This document shows, piece after piece, positions 1 to 6,270 of a stretch of DNA of 11,935 nucleotides. The stretch is from Prevotella sp. GTDB taxonomy: Bacteria > Bacillota > Clostridia > Oscillospirales > Ruminococcaceae. How positions within the stretch are numbered: the stretch's first letter is position 1; each line of letters opens with the position of its first letter. Under the pieces are notes generated by a model, which did no database searches, was not told the origin of the DNA, and was given only the letters and a program-made list of their open reading frames with translations. The position numbers and the translations under genes are program-made. The stretch covers positions 1-11,935 of the forward strand of contig JAMPIC010000003.1 of NCBI GenBank assembly GCA_023663025.1, read 5' to 3'.

Positions 1-9
1 CTCCCCCTC

Positions 10-214
10 GGAATGGCTGTCGCCATTCCTCACCCTCTTCCCCGTTTCGGGGCGATTTGCGCCCTGCGGGCGCGGGGAATTTCGCGCTCTGCGGAGCGCG
101 ACCAAAGGGCGCCGCCCTTTGGAAACCTGCCGCCTTTGAAAAGGCGGGCGAAACTTTTAGTCGCGGCTTCGCCGCCCAGTGTTTCCTACTCGTTTTGTAA
201 ATTACAATTTACAA
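10..214. repeat. cluster of eight consecutive perfect inverted repeats
   Basis: Non-coding DNA upstream of the first gene is almost entirely made of short perfect palindromes: 10-17/22-29, 40-44/48-52, 59-64/68-73, 83-89/94-100, 102-110/114-122, 130-136/141-147, 163-167/171-175 and 195-203/206-214. Stems are 5 to 9 bp and loops 2 to 4 nt. The first seven are GC-rich and the last is AT-rich. The unit may begin left of the window. No T-run follows the GC-rich hairpins, so this is not one ordinary terminator. It most resembles a dispersed palindromic intergenic element, but copies elsewhere in the genome cannot be seen here. The open frames that cross it look incidental. Confidence 0.8.
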
Positions 215-262
215 CTTACACTTCCCCCACGTCGTAATACTATTATTCAAGGAGATTTGCAT

Positions 263-1279
263 ATGACCGATGCAATAATAAAAAAATTCAACGGAATTGA
301 AAATATGATAGGACGAACCCCTCTTCTGGAAATATCCCTGACTTACAAGGGCAAATCCCGCAAGGTCTATGCCAAGGCGGAATATCTTAATCTTACGGGC
401 AGCATTAAGGACAGGGTAGCTTTCCACATAATGAAAAAGGCGTACACAGAGGGAACGATATCCGAGGGAGACGTTGTTGCCGAAGCCACCAGCGGAAACA
501 CGGGCATTGCTTTTTCCGCTATGAGCAGCTATCTGGGACATAAAGCTGTCATCTTTATGCCCGATTGGATGAGCCGCGAACGTATCAACCTTATGAAAAG
601 CTTCGGCGCGGAGGTTCGTCTCGTTTCCCGCGCGGAGGGAGGCTTTCTCGGCTCGATAAAAATGACCGAGGAGCTTGCCGAAAAGGGCGGCGTTTTCCTC
701 CCGGGACAGTTCTCAAACGAGGATAACTGCGAAGCGCATTACATCTCCACAGGCGAGGAAACCGTCCGTCAGCTCGCCTCGATAGGACGGAAAGCCGACG
801 CTCTTGTGGCGGGAGTGGGTACGGGCGGTACGGTCATGGGCATGGGCAGACATCTCAGACTGGAAAATCCCGAGTGTAAAATTTATCCCCTTGAACCCAT
901 TAATTCGCCTACCCTGTCCACAGGCTATAAGGTGGGAAATCACCGTATCCAAGGTATTTCCGATGAATTTATTCCCTCAATACTTAAGCTTGACGAGTGC
1001 GACGAGGTAGTTTCCGTGGACGATATTGACTCCATAATTATGGCGCAAAGGCTGTCCCGCGAATTGGGCATAGGCGTGGGCATTTCCTCGGGAGCAAACT
1101 TTTTGGGCGCGGTAGCTGCGGGAAACCGTCTCGGGGACGGCGCCGCAGTCGCCACGGTTTTTGCGGACGACAACAAAAAGTATCTTTCCACAGATTATTC
1201 GGAAAAATTTACGACGTCTCCCGAAAGTCTGAGCAAGGATATCGGACTTATCGGAGTGAGAGCGATAGCCTGTCCTTAA
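263..1279 (+). CDS. PLP-dependent cysteine synthase family protein
   Basis: 338-aa fold-type II PLP enzyme of the cysteine synthase / cystathionine beta-synthase family, expected to be cytosolic. The probable reaction is beta-replacement making cysteine from O-acetylserine or a related activated serine and a sulfur donor. Visible motifs are NMIGRTPLLE (about 14-23), the Schiff-base lysine K49 in TGSIKDR, the substrate loop TSGNTG (76-81), the phosphate-binding GTGGT (186-190), SSGAN (275-279), where the serine would contact the PLP ring nitrogen, and DDNKKYLST (302-310), the family C-terminal signature. The segment GISDEF (231-236) replaces the usual CysK GIGxGF, so this may be a divergent paralog with another substrate, and no symbol is given. 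ATG 263 is chosen because AAGGAG (249-254) lies 8 nt upstream; an in-frame ATG at 179 has no such site and lies in the palindrome region. Confidence 0.9.
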   Translation: MTDAIIKKFNGIENMIGRTPLLEISLTYKGKSRKVYAKAEYLNLTGSIKDRVAFHIMKKAYTEGTISEGDVVAEATSGNTGIAFSAMSSYLGHKAVIFMPDWMSRERINLMKSFGAEVRLVSRAEGGFLGSIKMTEELAEKGGVFLPGQFSNEDNCEAHYISTGEETVRQLASIGRKADALVAGVGTGGTVMGMGRHLRLENPECKIYPLEPINSPTLSTGYKVGNHRIQGISDEFIPSILKLDECDEVVSVDDIDSIIMAQRLSRELGIGVGISSGANFLGAVAAGNRLGDGAAVATVFADDNKKYLSTDYSEKFTTSPESLSKDIGLIGVRAIACP

Positions 1280-1293
1280 AAAACGTACCCTTA

Positions 1294-1329
1294 CCCTTGC
1301 CGCCGTATGTGGCGCGCAAGGGCAATTTT
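1294..1329 (+). terminator. probable intrinsic terminator after the cysteine synthase gene
   Basis: CCCTTGC (1294-1300) pairs with GCAAGGG (1316-1322), and CGCC (1301-1304) pairs with GGCG (1311-1314) above a one-base bulge. The loop is 1305-1310. A short AATTTT tail follows. The stem is strong but the T-run is weak, so termination may be partial. It starts 14 nt after the stop codon. Confidence 0.6.
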
Positions 1330-1413
1330 GCTTCCGGTGGCTGAACCTGCACCGCGTCTGAAGGAAGAAATAGGGAGGACTCGGTTATTTCTGCGCCGAA
1401 AGAATTTTTTCTC

Positions 1414-1442
1414 TTGCAAAATCCGGCATAATGGAGTATAAT
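1414..1442 (+). promoter_or_regulatory. sigma-70-type promoter of asnB
   Basis: TTGCAA (1414-1419) and TATAAT (1437-1442) are separated by 17 bp. A second TATAAT at 1450-1455 could serve an alternative start site. The leader to the asnB ATG is roughly 55 nt. Confidence 0.7.
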
Positions 1443-1505
1443 TATAAAGTATAATTTCTATATATAAACAGTAGCTACGATCGGCAAAAACGGAGGTTTT
1501 AACTT

Positions 1506-3332
1506 ATGTGCGGCTTTGTGGGCTTTACAAACACGCAGAACGATTCAAATAAAATTATTGAAGAAATGATGGATAAGATCAGGCACCGCGGTCCCGATTC
1601 GGGGGGGAAGCACCTTGACGGCGATATCGCCCTCGGTTTCCGCAGGCTGAGCATTATCGACATCACCGCTTCCGGCGACCAGCCTATCTATAACGAGGAC
1701 AAAACCAAAATCCTTCTCTTCAACGGGGAGATCTACAACTATCAAGCCATTCGCAAGGAGCTTATCGCCGCAGGGCACGTCTTTAAGAGCAACGCCGACT
1801 CCGAGGTGGTTCTCCACGGCTACGAAGAGTACGGTGAAAAGCTTTTCGGCAAACTGCGGGGAATGTTCGCTTTCGTCATCTGGGACACGGTGAAAAAGGA
1901 ACTTTTCGGCGCGCGGGACTTTTTCGGCATAAAGCCTCTTTATTACGCTAAAATGGGGGATACCTTTATATTCGGCTCGGAGATAAAGGCGTTCCTCGTC
2001 CACCCCGATTTTGTCAAGGAACTTAACGAGGCGGCTCTGGAAAACTATCTGACTTTCCAGTATTCTCCAACTAACGAGACGTTCTTTAAAAACGTTTACA
2101 AGCTGCCGCCTGCACACTATTTTAAGTACAGTGACGGCAAACTGTCTCTTACGCGGTACTGGGACGTTCGCTTCGACCCCGACGGTGAACCCGATTTAGA
2201 CAAGTGGGTGGACGAAATTTCAGATATTTTCCACAACTCGGTGGAGGCGCACAAGGTTTCCGACGTGGAGGTGGGAAGCTTCCTTTCCAGCGGGGTGGAC
2301 TCAAGCTACGTGGCTTCGGTCGCCAACGTGGACAAAACCTTTACCGTCGGTTTCGGCGAGGACGAAAGGTACAACGAAATAGGCTGGGCAAAGGAGTTTT
2401 CCAAATATATCGGCAAGGAGAACATCAGCAAGGTCATCACCCCCGAGGAGTATTGGGAAAATATTTCCAAAATACAGTACCATATGGACGAACCCTTGGC
2501 AGACCCTTCCTGCATCGCGCTGTACTTCGTCTGCAACAAGGCTTCGGAGTACGTCAAGGTGGTGCTTTCCGGCGAGGGGGCGGACGAGATTTTCGGGGGG
2601 TACAACATCTACAAGGAGCCGATGTCGGTACCCGCCTACAATGCCGTACCCCGTCCCATACGGCGGTTTATCGGCTCGGTGGCGGAAAAGCTTCCCGCGA
2701 AGCGCGGGGTGAATTTCCTCGTCCGCAGGGGCAAGGATCTGGAGGAACGGTTTATCGGCAATGCCTATATGTTCAGCGAAAAGGAGCGGAAGGCGCTGCT
2801 GAAAATAAAGACGGACGCTCCCCCTGCGGCGGCTATCACAAAGCCTTTCTACGACAAGGTCAAGGACGCGGACGCAGTTACCAAAATGCAGTACCTTGAT
2901 CTGCACCTTTGGATGACGGGAGATATTTTGCTGAAAGCCGACAAGATGTCAATGGCGAACAGTCTGGAGCTGCGTGTGCCGTTCCTCGACAAGGAGGTTA
3001 TGGCGGTGGCGGAGAAAATCCCGACAAAGTACCGCGTTACCGACGAAAACACCAAGTTTGCAATGCGGAAAGCGGCGTTACGTTCCGCGCCTCCGCAGAC
3101 CGCCAACAAGAAAAAACTGGGATTTCCCGTACCGATACGGGTGTGGCTGAAAGAGGACAAATATTACGGAATTGTTAAGGGATATTTTACCTCTGAAACG
3201 GCGGAACACTTCTTCAACACGGAGCTGCTGATAAAGCTTCTGGACGAACACCGCAGCGGCAAGTACGACAACAGCCGCAAGATATGGACGGTATTTATTT
3301 TCCTTGTATGGTACAAGGTTTATTTTGAATAG
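1506..3332 (+). CDS. asnB: asparagine synthetase B, glutamine-hydrolysing
   Basis: 608-aa two-domain cytosolic enzyme that makes asparagine from aspartate, ATP and glutamine-derived ammonia. The N-terminal class II glutamine amidotransferase domain has nucleophile Cys2 (MCGFVGF), RHRGPDSGG (26-34) and FNGEIYNY (72-79). The C-terminal synthetase domain has the PP-loop SSGVDSS (261-267), DEPLADPS (328-335), LSGEGADEIFGGY (354-366) and the conserved stretch ending RVPFLD (490-495). Length is close to Bacillus AsnB and AsnO, and the protein is intact. GGAGG (1492-1496) sits 9 nt before ATG 1506; processing of Met1 would expose Cys2. It has its own promoter and terminator, so it is monocistronic and not obviously linked to the CRISPR locus. 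Confidence 0.96.
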   Translation: MCGFVGFTNTQNDSNKIIEEMMDKIRHRGPDSGGKHLDGDIALGFRRLSIIDITASGDQPIYNEDKTKILLFNGEIYNYQAIRKELIAAGHVFKSNADSEVVLHGYEEYGEKLFGKLRGMFAFVIWDTVKKELFGARDFFGIKPLYYAKMGDTFIFGSEIKAFLVHPDFVKELNEAALENYLTFQYSPTNETFFKNVYKLPPAHYFKYSDGKLSLTRYWDVRFDPDGEPDLDKWVDEISDIFHNSVEAHKVSDVEVGSFLSSGVDSSYVASVANVDKTFTVGFGEDERYNEIGWAKEFSKYIGKENISKVITPEEYWENISKIQYHMDEPLADPSCIALYFVCNKASEYVKVVLSGEGADEIFGGYNIYKEPMSVPAYNAVPRPIRRFIGSVAEKLPAKRGVNFLVRRGKDLEERFIGNAYMFSEKERKALLKIKTDAPPAAAITKPFYDKVKDADAVTKMQYLDLHLWMTGDILLKADKMSMANSLELRVPFLDKEVMAVAEKIPTKYRVTDENTKFAMRKAALRSAPPQTANKKKLGFPVPIRVWLKEDKYYGIVKGYFTSETAEHFFNTELLIKLLDEHRSGKYDNSRKIWTVFIFLVWYKVYFE

Positions 3333-3377
3333 ATCGGAATGCAGAACGGCAAATTCGGAACGGTTTATCGGCAGGAC

Positions 3378-3411
3378 AAACGGCTCTCCCTCGGCGGAGA
3401 GCCGTTTTTTT
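3378..3411 (+). terminator. strong intrinsic terminator after asnB
   Basis: CGGCTCTCC (3381-3389) pairs with GGAGAGCCG (3396-3404). The helix extends by three A-T pairs (3378-3380 with 3405-3407), has a 6-nt loop, and is followed by seven T (3405-3411). It isolates asnB from the CRISPR locus. Confidence 0.93.
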
Positions 3412-3466
3412 GCGCTCGCATTGTAAACCTGCGGATAAAAAATCCGTAAAAAATTCCAAAAAGGTG

Positions 3467-3495
3467 TTGCTGTATCCGACAGCTTATGCTATAAT
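3467..3495 (+). promoter_or_regulatory. promoter of cas3
   Basis: TTGCTG (3467-3472), a 17-bp spacer, then TATAAT (3490-3495) with an extended -10 TG at 3487-3488. The transcript would start near 3502 and carry a leader of about 130 nt before cas3. A 5-bp dyad GCTGT-N5-ACAGC (3469-3483) overlaps the -35 and spacer and could be an operator. The rest of the 300-bp asnB-cas3 gap holds only the asnB terminator and AT-rich sequence with no credible gene. Confidence 0.65.
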
Positions 3496-3632
3496 AAAAT
3501 TGTCGAATAACGCTGCTTGGAAAATAAAACAAACGGTTAAAAATACCAAAGCGGAAAAAATTTAATAGTGTATGCGGTAAATAAGGACGCGCGGCAACTC
3601 GTATCCGTATGCAATGCGAAGAGGGTGTTTTG

Positions 3633-5990
3633 ATGTATATTGCGCATATAAGGGAAACGGACGGTGAGATCCAGACAGTAGGTTCCCACAGCCGAGGGGT
3701 TGCGGAGCTGACCGAAAAATTTTCCTCGGGACTGAATTTCCCGGGCATTATGCGGCTTGCGGCTCTGCTGCACGACGCGGGAAAAATGAACCGGGATTTC
3801 GGCGATTATATTAAGGGCGGAACTGATTTCCGGCGGGGTGAAATCGACCACAGCTATGCGGGAGCTAAATTTATAACGGAGCTTTCTCAGACTGCCGAGG
3901 GAGAAAACGTTCGGGAAACGGCTCTTTTTATCGCGCGGATAATCGTTTCCCACCACGGTCTGCACGATTGGGTGGACGATAATTCCGAGGACTATCTAAA
4001 GGTGCGTACCGGTAAAAAAGAGCGGTATGACGAGATACGCGAGGGAATAAAAACCCTTGTGGACGGGGAAGAGCTTAAAAATATGCTGAAAGCCGCCGTT
4101 GCCGAGTACACCGCAATGGAAAATAAAATACATGCGCTTTGTGAAAATAACAGCGTGAAATATTCATTTTATATGGGTATGTTCGAGCGGCTGGCGCAGT
4201 CCGTTCTGGTGGACGCTGACCGCACCGACACGGCGGATTTTATGGACGGTATCAAGCCCCGCGAATTTGACGTCGGCGCGGTTTGGGAGGATATGTACGC
4301 CAAATTGGAAGAAATGTGCAAGGATTTCCGCAGGAAAACCGACCGCGTGTCTTTGCTGCGTATGGATATTTCCGATAGGTGCGCGGCATTTGCGGCTTCC
4401 GAAAGAAAAATATGCCGTCTCTCCGTACCCACGGGAGGGGGCAAAACGGTTTCCTCGCTGAGGTTTGCGGTGAATTACTGCAAAAAATTCGGCAAGGGAA
4501 AAATTTTTTATATCGCGCCGTTTATGTCTATTTTAGAGCAGAACAGCGAGGTGCTTCGGTCTGTGGCGGGAGACGGTGTACTGCTTGAGCACCACTCGAA
4601 TATCGCCGCCGAAATCGACAGCGGCGAAGAATTAAACGATTACGAGCGCAGCTGCGAACGCTGGGAAAACCCCGTTATCGCCACAACGGCAGTGCAGTTT
4701 CTGAACACGCTTTTTTCGGGGAAAATGTCCTCGGTGAGGAGATTTCACAATTTGTCAAATTCCGTCATAATTATTGACGAAGTGCAGTCACTGCCCATAA
4801 AATGCGTGTATCTTTTTAATTTGGCTATGAATTTTCTGTCCCGCGTTTGCGGCACTGTCGTTGTGCTTTGTACGGCTACACAGCCCGCTTTGGAGCAGGT
4901 CAAGTACCCGCTGCTTCTTGACGGGGAGGAGAGTATGACGGGGGACGTTTCCGAGGATTTCAAAAGCTTTAAACGCACCGAGCTTATATCCGACATTCGG
5001 ACGGAGCAGTACACCTATGAACAGGCGGCGGATTACGCCTATGAAAAATTCCTCGAAAATAAAAATCTGCTTATGATAATGAACACGAAAAAGGCTGCGG
5101 CGGAGCTGTTCAAACTGCTTAAGGAAAGGTGCGCGGAGGGGGAGACTGCGGAGATAATTCATTTAAGCACGTTTATGTGCCCCGCCCACCGAAAGGACAG
5201 GCTTGACCGCGTTCGCAGGCTTTTGGACGAGAACAAACCGGTTATATGCGTTACCACGCAGCTTATCGAGGCGGGAGTGGATATTTCCTTTAACTGCGTG
5301 ATACGCTCGGCGGCGGGTGCGGAAAGTATCGCTCAGGCGGCGGGCAGGTGCAACCGCCACGGAAAAGACAAGGTTCGCCCCGTGTACGTTATAAACGTAA
5401 AGGACGAGCGGCTTGGCAGCGGTCTGGAGCAGATAAAAAAGGGCAGGGATATTTTTACCGCCCTTGCGGGTTTTTTCGAGGGAGACCTTATGTCGGGCGA
5501 GGCTGTGAATTTGTATTACGAAAAACTTTACAGCGAGTACCGAAACGGCGCGGGCGGCAGGGACGAGCTTGAATATTACGCAAAAAATGTTGATACTTCC
5601 CTGCTTGATTTTCTGTCAAAAAATACAGAGCGCAGCAAAATGTGCAAAAGCAAGCTGCCGTACAGGGCGCAGGCTTTTGCCACGGCGGGAAAGCTGTTTC
5701 AGGTAATAGACGAAAACACCCGTGACATAATCGTGCCCTACAACGACGAGGCGCGGGAAATTATTCTCGACCTTAATTCGGATATTTCCCCCGATAAGGC
5801 TGTGCGGCTTCTGCGGAAAGCGCAGAAATATTCCGTTGGGATATACCCTTCGGCGTTTGACGGCATGCTTGAAAAGGGACAGATCTGTCCGCTGAAATAC
5901 GGCGGCGTTTTCGCCCTTGACAAGTCCTGCTTCAGCGAGGAGCTTGGCATCGGAAATGAAAGCGTTCCGCGGGAATTGCTGATGTATTAA
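3633..5990 (+). CDS. cas3: CRISPR-associated helicase/nuclease Cas3, type I-C (HD plus DExD/H)
   Basis: 785-aa interference effector. It is recruited to a Cascade R-loop, where it nicks, unwinds and degrades target DNA. The N-terminal HD nuclease shows H19, LLHDAGK (45-51, H47 and D48), H73 in IDHSYAG, SHHGLHD (106-112) and VDADRTD (193-199), the metal ligands expected. The superfamily 2 helicase has Walker A VPTGGGKT (265-272), Walker B IIIDEVQ (379-385, DEVQ rather than DEAH), motif III TAT (414-416) and motif VI QAAGRCNRHG (568-577). A Cas3 C-terminal region follows. All key motifs are present. ATG 3633 is preferred over ATG 3609 because GAGGG (3621-3625) lies 7 nt upstream and MYIAHIRE is the familiar I-C Cas3 start. 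It is transcribed from its own promoter, apart from the cas5 operon. Confidence 0.96.
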   Translation: MYIAHIRETDGEIQTVGSHSRGVAELTEKFSSGLNFPGIMRLAALLHDAGKMNRDFGDYIKGGTDFRRGEIDHSYAGAKFITELSQTAEGENVRETALFIARIIVSHHGLHDWVDDNSEDYLKVRTGKKERYDEIREGIKTLVDGEELKNMLKAAVAEYTAMENKIHALCENNSVKYSFYMGMFERLAQSVLVDADRTDTADFMDGIKPREFDVGAVWEDMYAKLEEMCKDFRRKTDRVSLLRMDISDRCAAFAASERKICRLSVPTGGGKTVSSLRFAVNYCKKFGKGKIFYIAPFMSILEQNSEVLRSVAGDGVLLEHHSNIAAEIDSGEELNDYERSCERWENPVIATTAVQFLNTLFSGKMSSVRRFHNLSNSVIIIDEVQSLPIKCVYLFNLAMNFLSRVCGTVVVLCTATQPALEQVKYPLLLDGEESMTGDVSEDFKSFKRTELISDIRTEQYTYEQAADYAYEKFLENKNLLMIMNTKKAAAELFKLLKERCAEGETAEIIHLSTFMCPAHRKDRLDRVRRLLDENKPVICVTTQLIEAGVDISFNCVIRSAAGAESIAQAAGRCNRHGKDKVRPVYVINVKDERLGSGLEQIKKGRDIFTALAGFFEGDLMSGEAVNLYYEKLYSEYRNGAGGRDELEYYAKNVDTSLLDFLSKNTERSKMCKSKLPYRAQAFATAGKLFQVIDENTRDIIVPYNDEAREIILDLNSDISPDKAVRLLRKAQKYSVGIYPSAFDGMLEKGQICPLKYGGVFALDKSCFSEELGIGNESVPRELLMY

Positions 5991-6021
5991 AAAAATGCCG
6001 CACGGGTCTGTTCCGTGCGGC
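5989..6021 (-). terminator. intrinsic terminator of the minus-strand small RNA
   Basis: Read on the minus strand, GCCGCACGG (6021-6013) pairs with CCGTGCGGC (6005-5997) around a 7-nt loop, followed by A and then seven T (5995-5989). On the plus strand the hairpin is followed by GGGAAACG with no T-run, so it fits minus-strand termination and not cas3 termination. The T-run lies opposite the cas3 stop codon. Confidence 0.85.
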
Positions 6022-6046
6022 GGGAAACGATTATATAATTTCTACA

Positions 6047-6072
6047 TTTTCAATCCACGCTTTTTTAGCGAC
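6047..6072 (-). repeat. solitary degenerate type I-C CRISPR repeat
   Basis: A 26-nt minus-strand sequence beginning GTCGCT and ending GCGTGGATTGAAAA, against 33 nt for the array repeat at 11903. The middle is reduced to a 4-bp CGCT/AGCG stem (6070-6067 with 6061-6058) around five A. The 3' end matches the array repeat end except GCG versus GTG and the last base A versus T. It is opposite in orientation to the array. It is the only repeat-like copy I found apart from the array. Confidence 0.85.
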
Positions 6073-6079
6073 AATTTAT

Positions 6080-6085
6080 ATTATA
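6080..6085 (-). promoter_or_regulatory. -10 box of the minus-strand small RNA
   Basis: A perfect TATAAT on the minus strand (6085-6080) lies 7 nt before the first base of the degenerate repeat, so transcription would begin at or very near the repeat. The 17-bp-spaced -35 position (6108-6103, ACATAT) is poor. The flank is very AT-rich, so the promoter may be weak. Confidence 0.55.
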
Positions 6086-6137
6086 CCCGTATTTTAATAT
6101 TTATATGTTAGTAAATTGTTAAATTTTTAAAAGTCTA

Positions 6138-6166
6138 TTGACAAACGCAAATTATTATTATATAAT
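6138..6166 (+). promoter_or_regulatory. consensus promoter of the cas5-cas8c-cas7-cas4-cas1-cas2 operon
   Basis: Perfect TTGACA (6138-6143) and perfect TATAAT (6161-6166) with the optimal 17-bp spacer. The expected start is near 6173, giving a leader of about 98 nt. Such a strong unregulated promoter is unusual for a cas operon and would suit control by a tight repressor. Confidence 0.9.
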
Positions 6167-6176
6167 TACTACAGAA
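6157..6176 (-). promoter_or_regulatory. predicted Cascade/CreR target site (PAM plus seed match) on the cas5 promoter
   Basis: On the minus strand, PAM TTC (6176-6174) is followed by TGTAG-T-AATTATATAAT (6173-6157). The small-RNA guide reads TGTAG-A-AATTATATAAT (6046-6030): 16 of 17 identical, with the only mismatch at position 6. Identity stops at position 18. The site spans the -10 box and the expected start, so a bound Cascade would block RNA polymerase. At the RNA gene itself the guide is preceded by AAA instead of a PAM, so that locus should not be targeted. Function is inferred. Confidence 0.82.
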
Positions 6177-6181
6177 TAAAG

Positions 6182-6261
6182 GGTAATACCGAGCAATATT
6201 ACCGTGCAGATGTGGTGCAAAGGCTTTAACAGGTATTTGCGCGGTATTGCCTTAAAGGAGG
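6182..6261 (+). promoter_or_regulatory. structured leader of the cas5 mRNA, with a short upstream ORF
   Basis: GGTAATACCG (6182-6191) can pair with CGGTATTGCC (6242-6251) as a 10-bp helix with one G-U pair, ending 2 nt before the cas5 ribosome site AAAGGAGG (6254-6261). An exclusive alternative is GGTAAT (6182-6187) with ATTACC (6198-6203). Inside, GCAAA (6217-6221) can pair with TTTGC (6236-6240). An 18-codon ORF (6210-6266) ends 4 nt before the cas5 ATG but lacks a clear ribosome site. I recognise no known riboswitch class. Confidence 0.4.
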
Positions 6262-6270
6262 TTTGATATA

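Larger units (their letters stand above)
5989..6072 (-). ncRNA. putative Cas-regulating mini-crRNA (CreR-like) between cas3 and cas5
   Basis: A compact minus-strand transcription unit of about 84 nt. A TATAAT -10 (6085-6080) is followed after 7 nt by G6072, the first base of a degenerate CRISPR repeat (6072-6047). A spacer-like guide runs 6046-6022, then a GC-rich hairpin (6021-5997) and seven T. Cas5 cleavage at the base of the small repeat hairpin would leave the 11-nt tag TGGATTGAAAA, differing from the array tag only in the last base. The first 17 guide nt match the cas5 promoter at 16 positions next to a TTC PAM. Inferred role: guide Cascade to repress the cas5-cas2 operon. It resembles CreR/CreA RNAs known from other CRISPR subtypes. 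Parts are seen directly; transcription and function are inference. Confidence 0.82.

Noticed and set aside
208..246. Promoter for the cysteine synthase gene
   Set aside because: TTTACA and TAATAC-like boxes are present but at poor spacing (21 bp) or too close to the ribosome site, so no promoter is called.
2204..2899. 231-codon alternative frame on the plus strand inside asnB
   Set aside because: It is rich in Gly and Arg, typical of an out-of-frame reading of the asnB sequence, and asnB is intact across it.
3609..3632. Upstream ATG 3609 as the cas3 start
   Set aside because: No ribosome site at a proper distance; ATG 3633 has GAGGG 7 nt upstream and the usual MYIAHIRE beginning.
5997..6021. 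Hairpin after cas3 as a plus-strand cas3 terminator
   Set aside because: The plus-strand tail is GGGAAACG with no T-run; the T-run is on the other side, fitting minus-strand termination.
6047..6072. Degenerate repeat as a mere remnant of an old inverted array
   Set aside because: A remnant would not be expected to have a -10 box 7 nt upstream, a terminator downstream, and a guide with a PAM-anchored 16/17 match to the operon promoter. It remains the main alternative.
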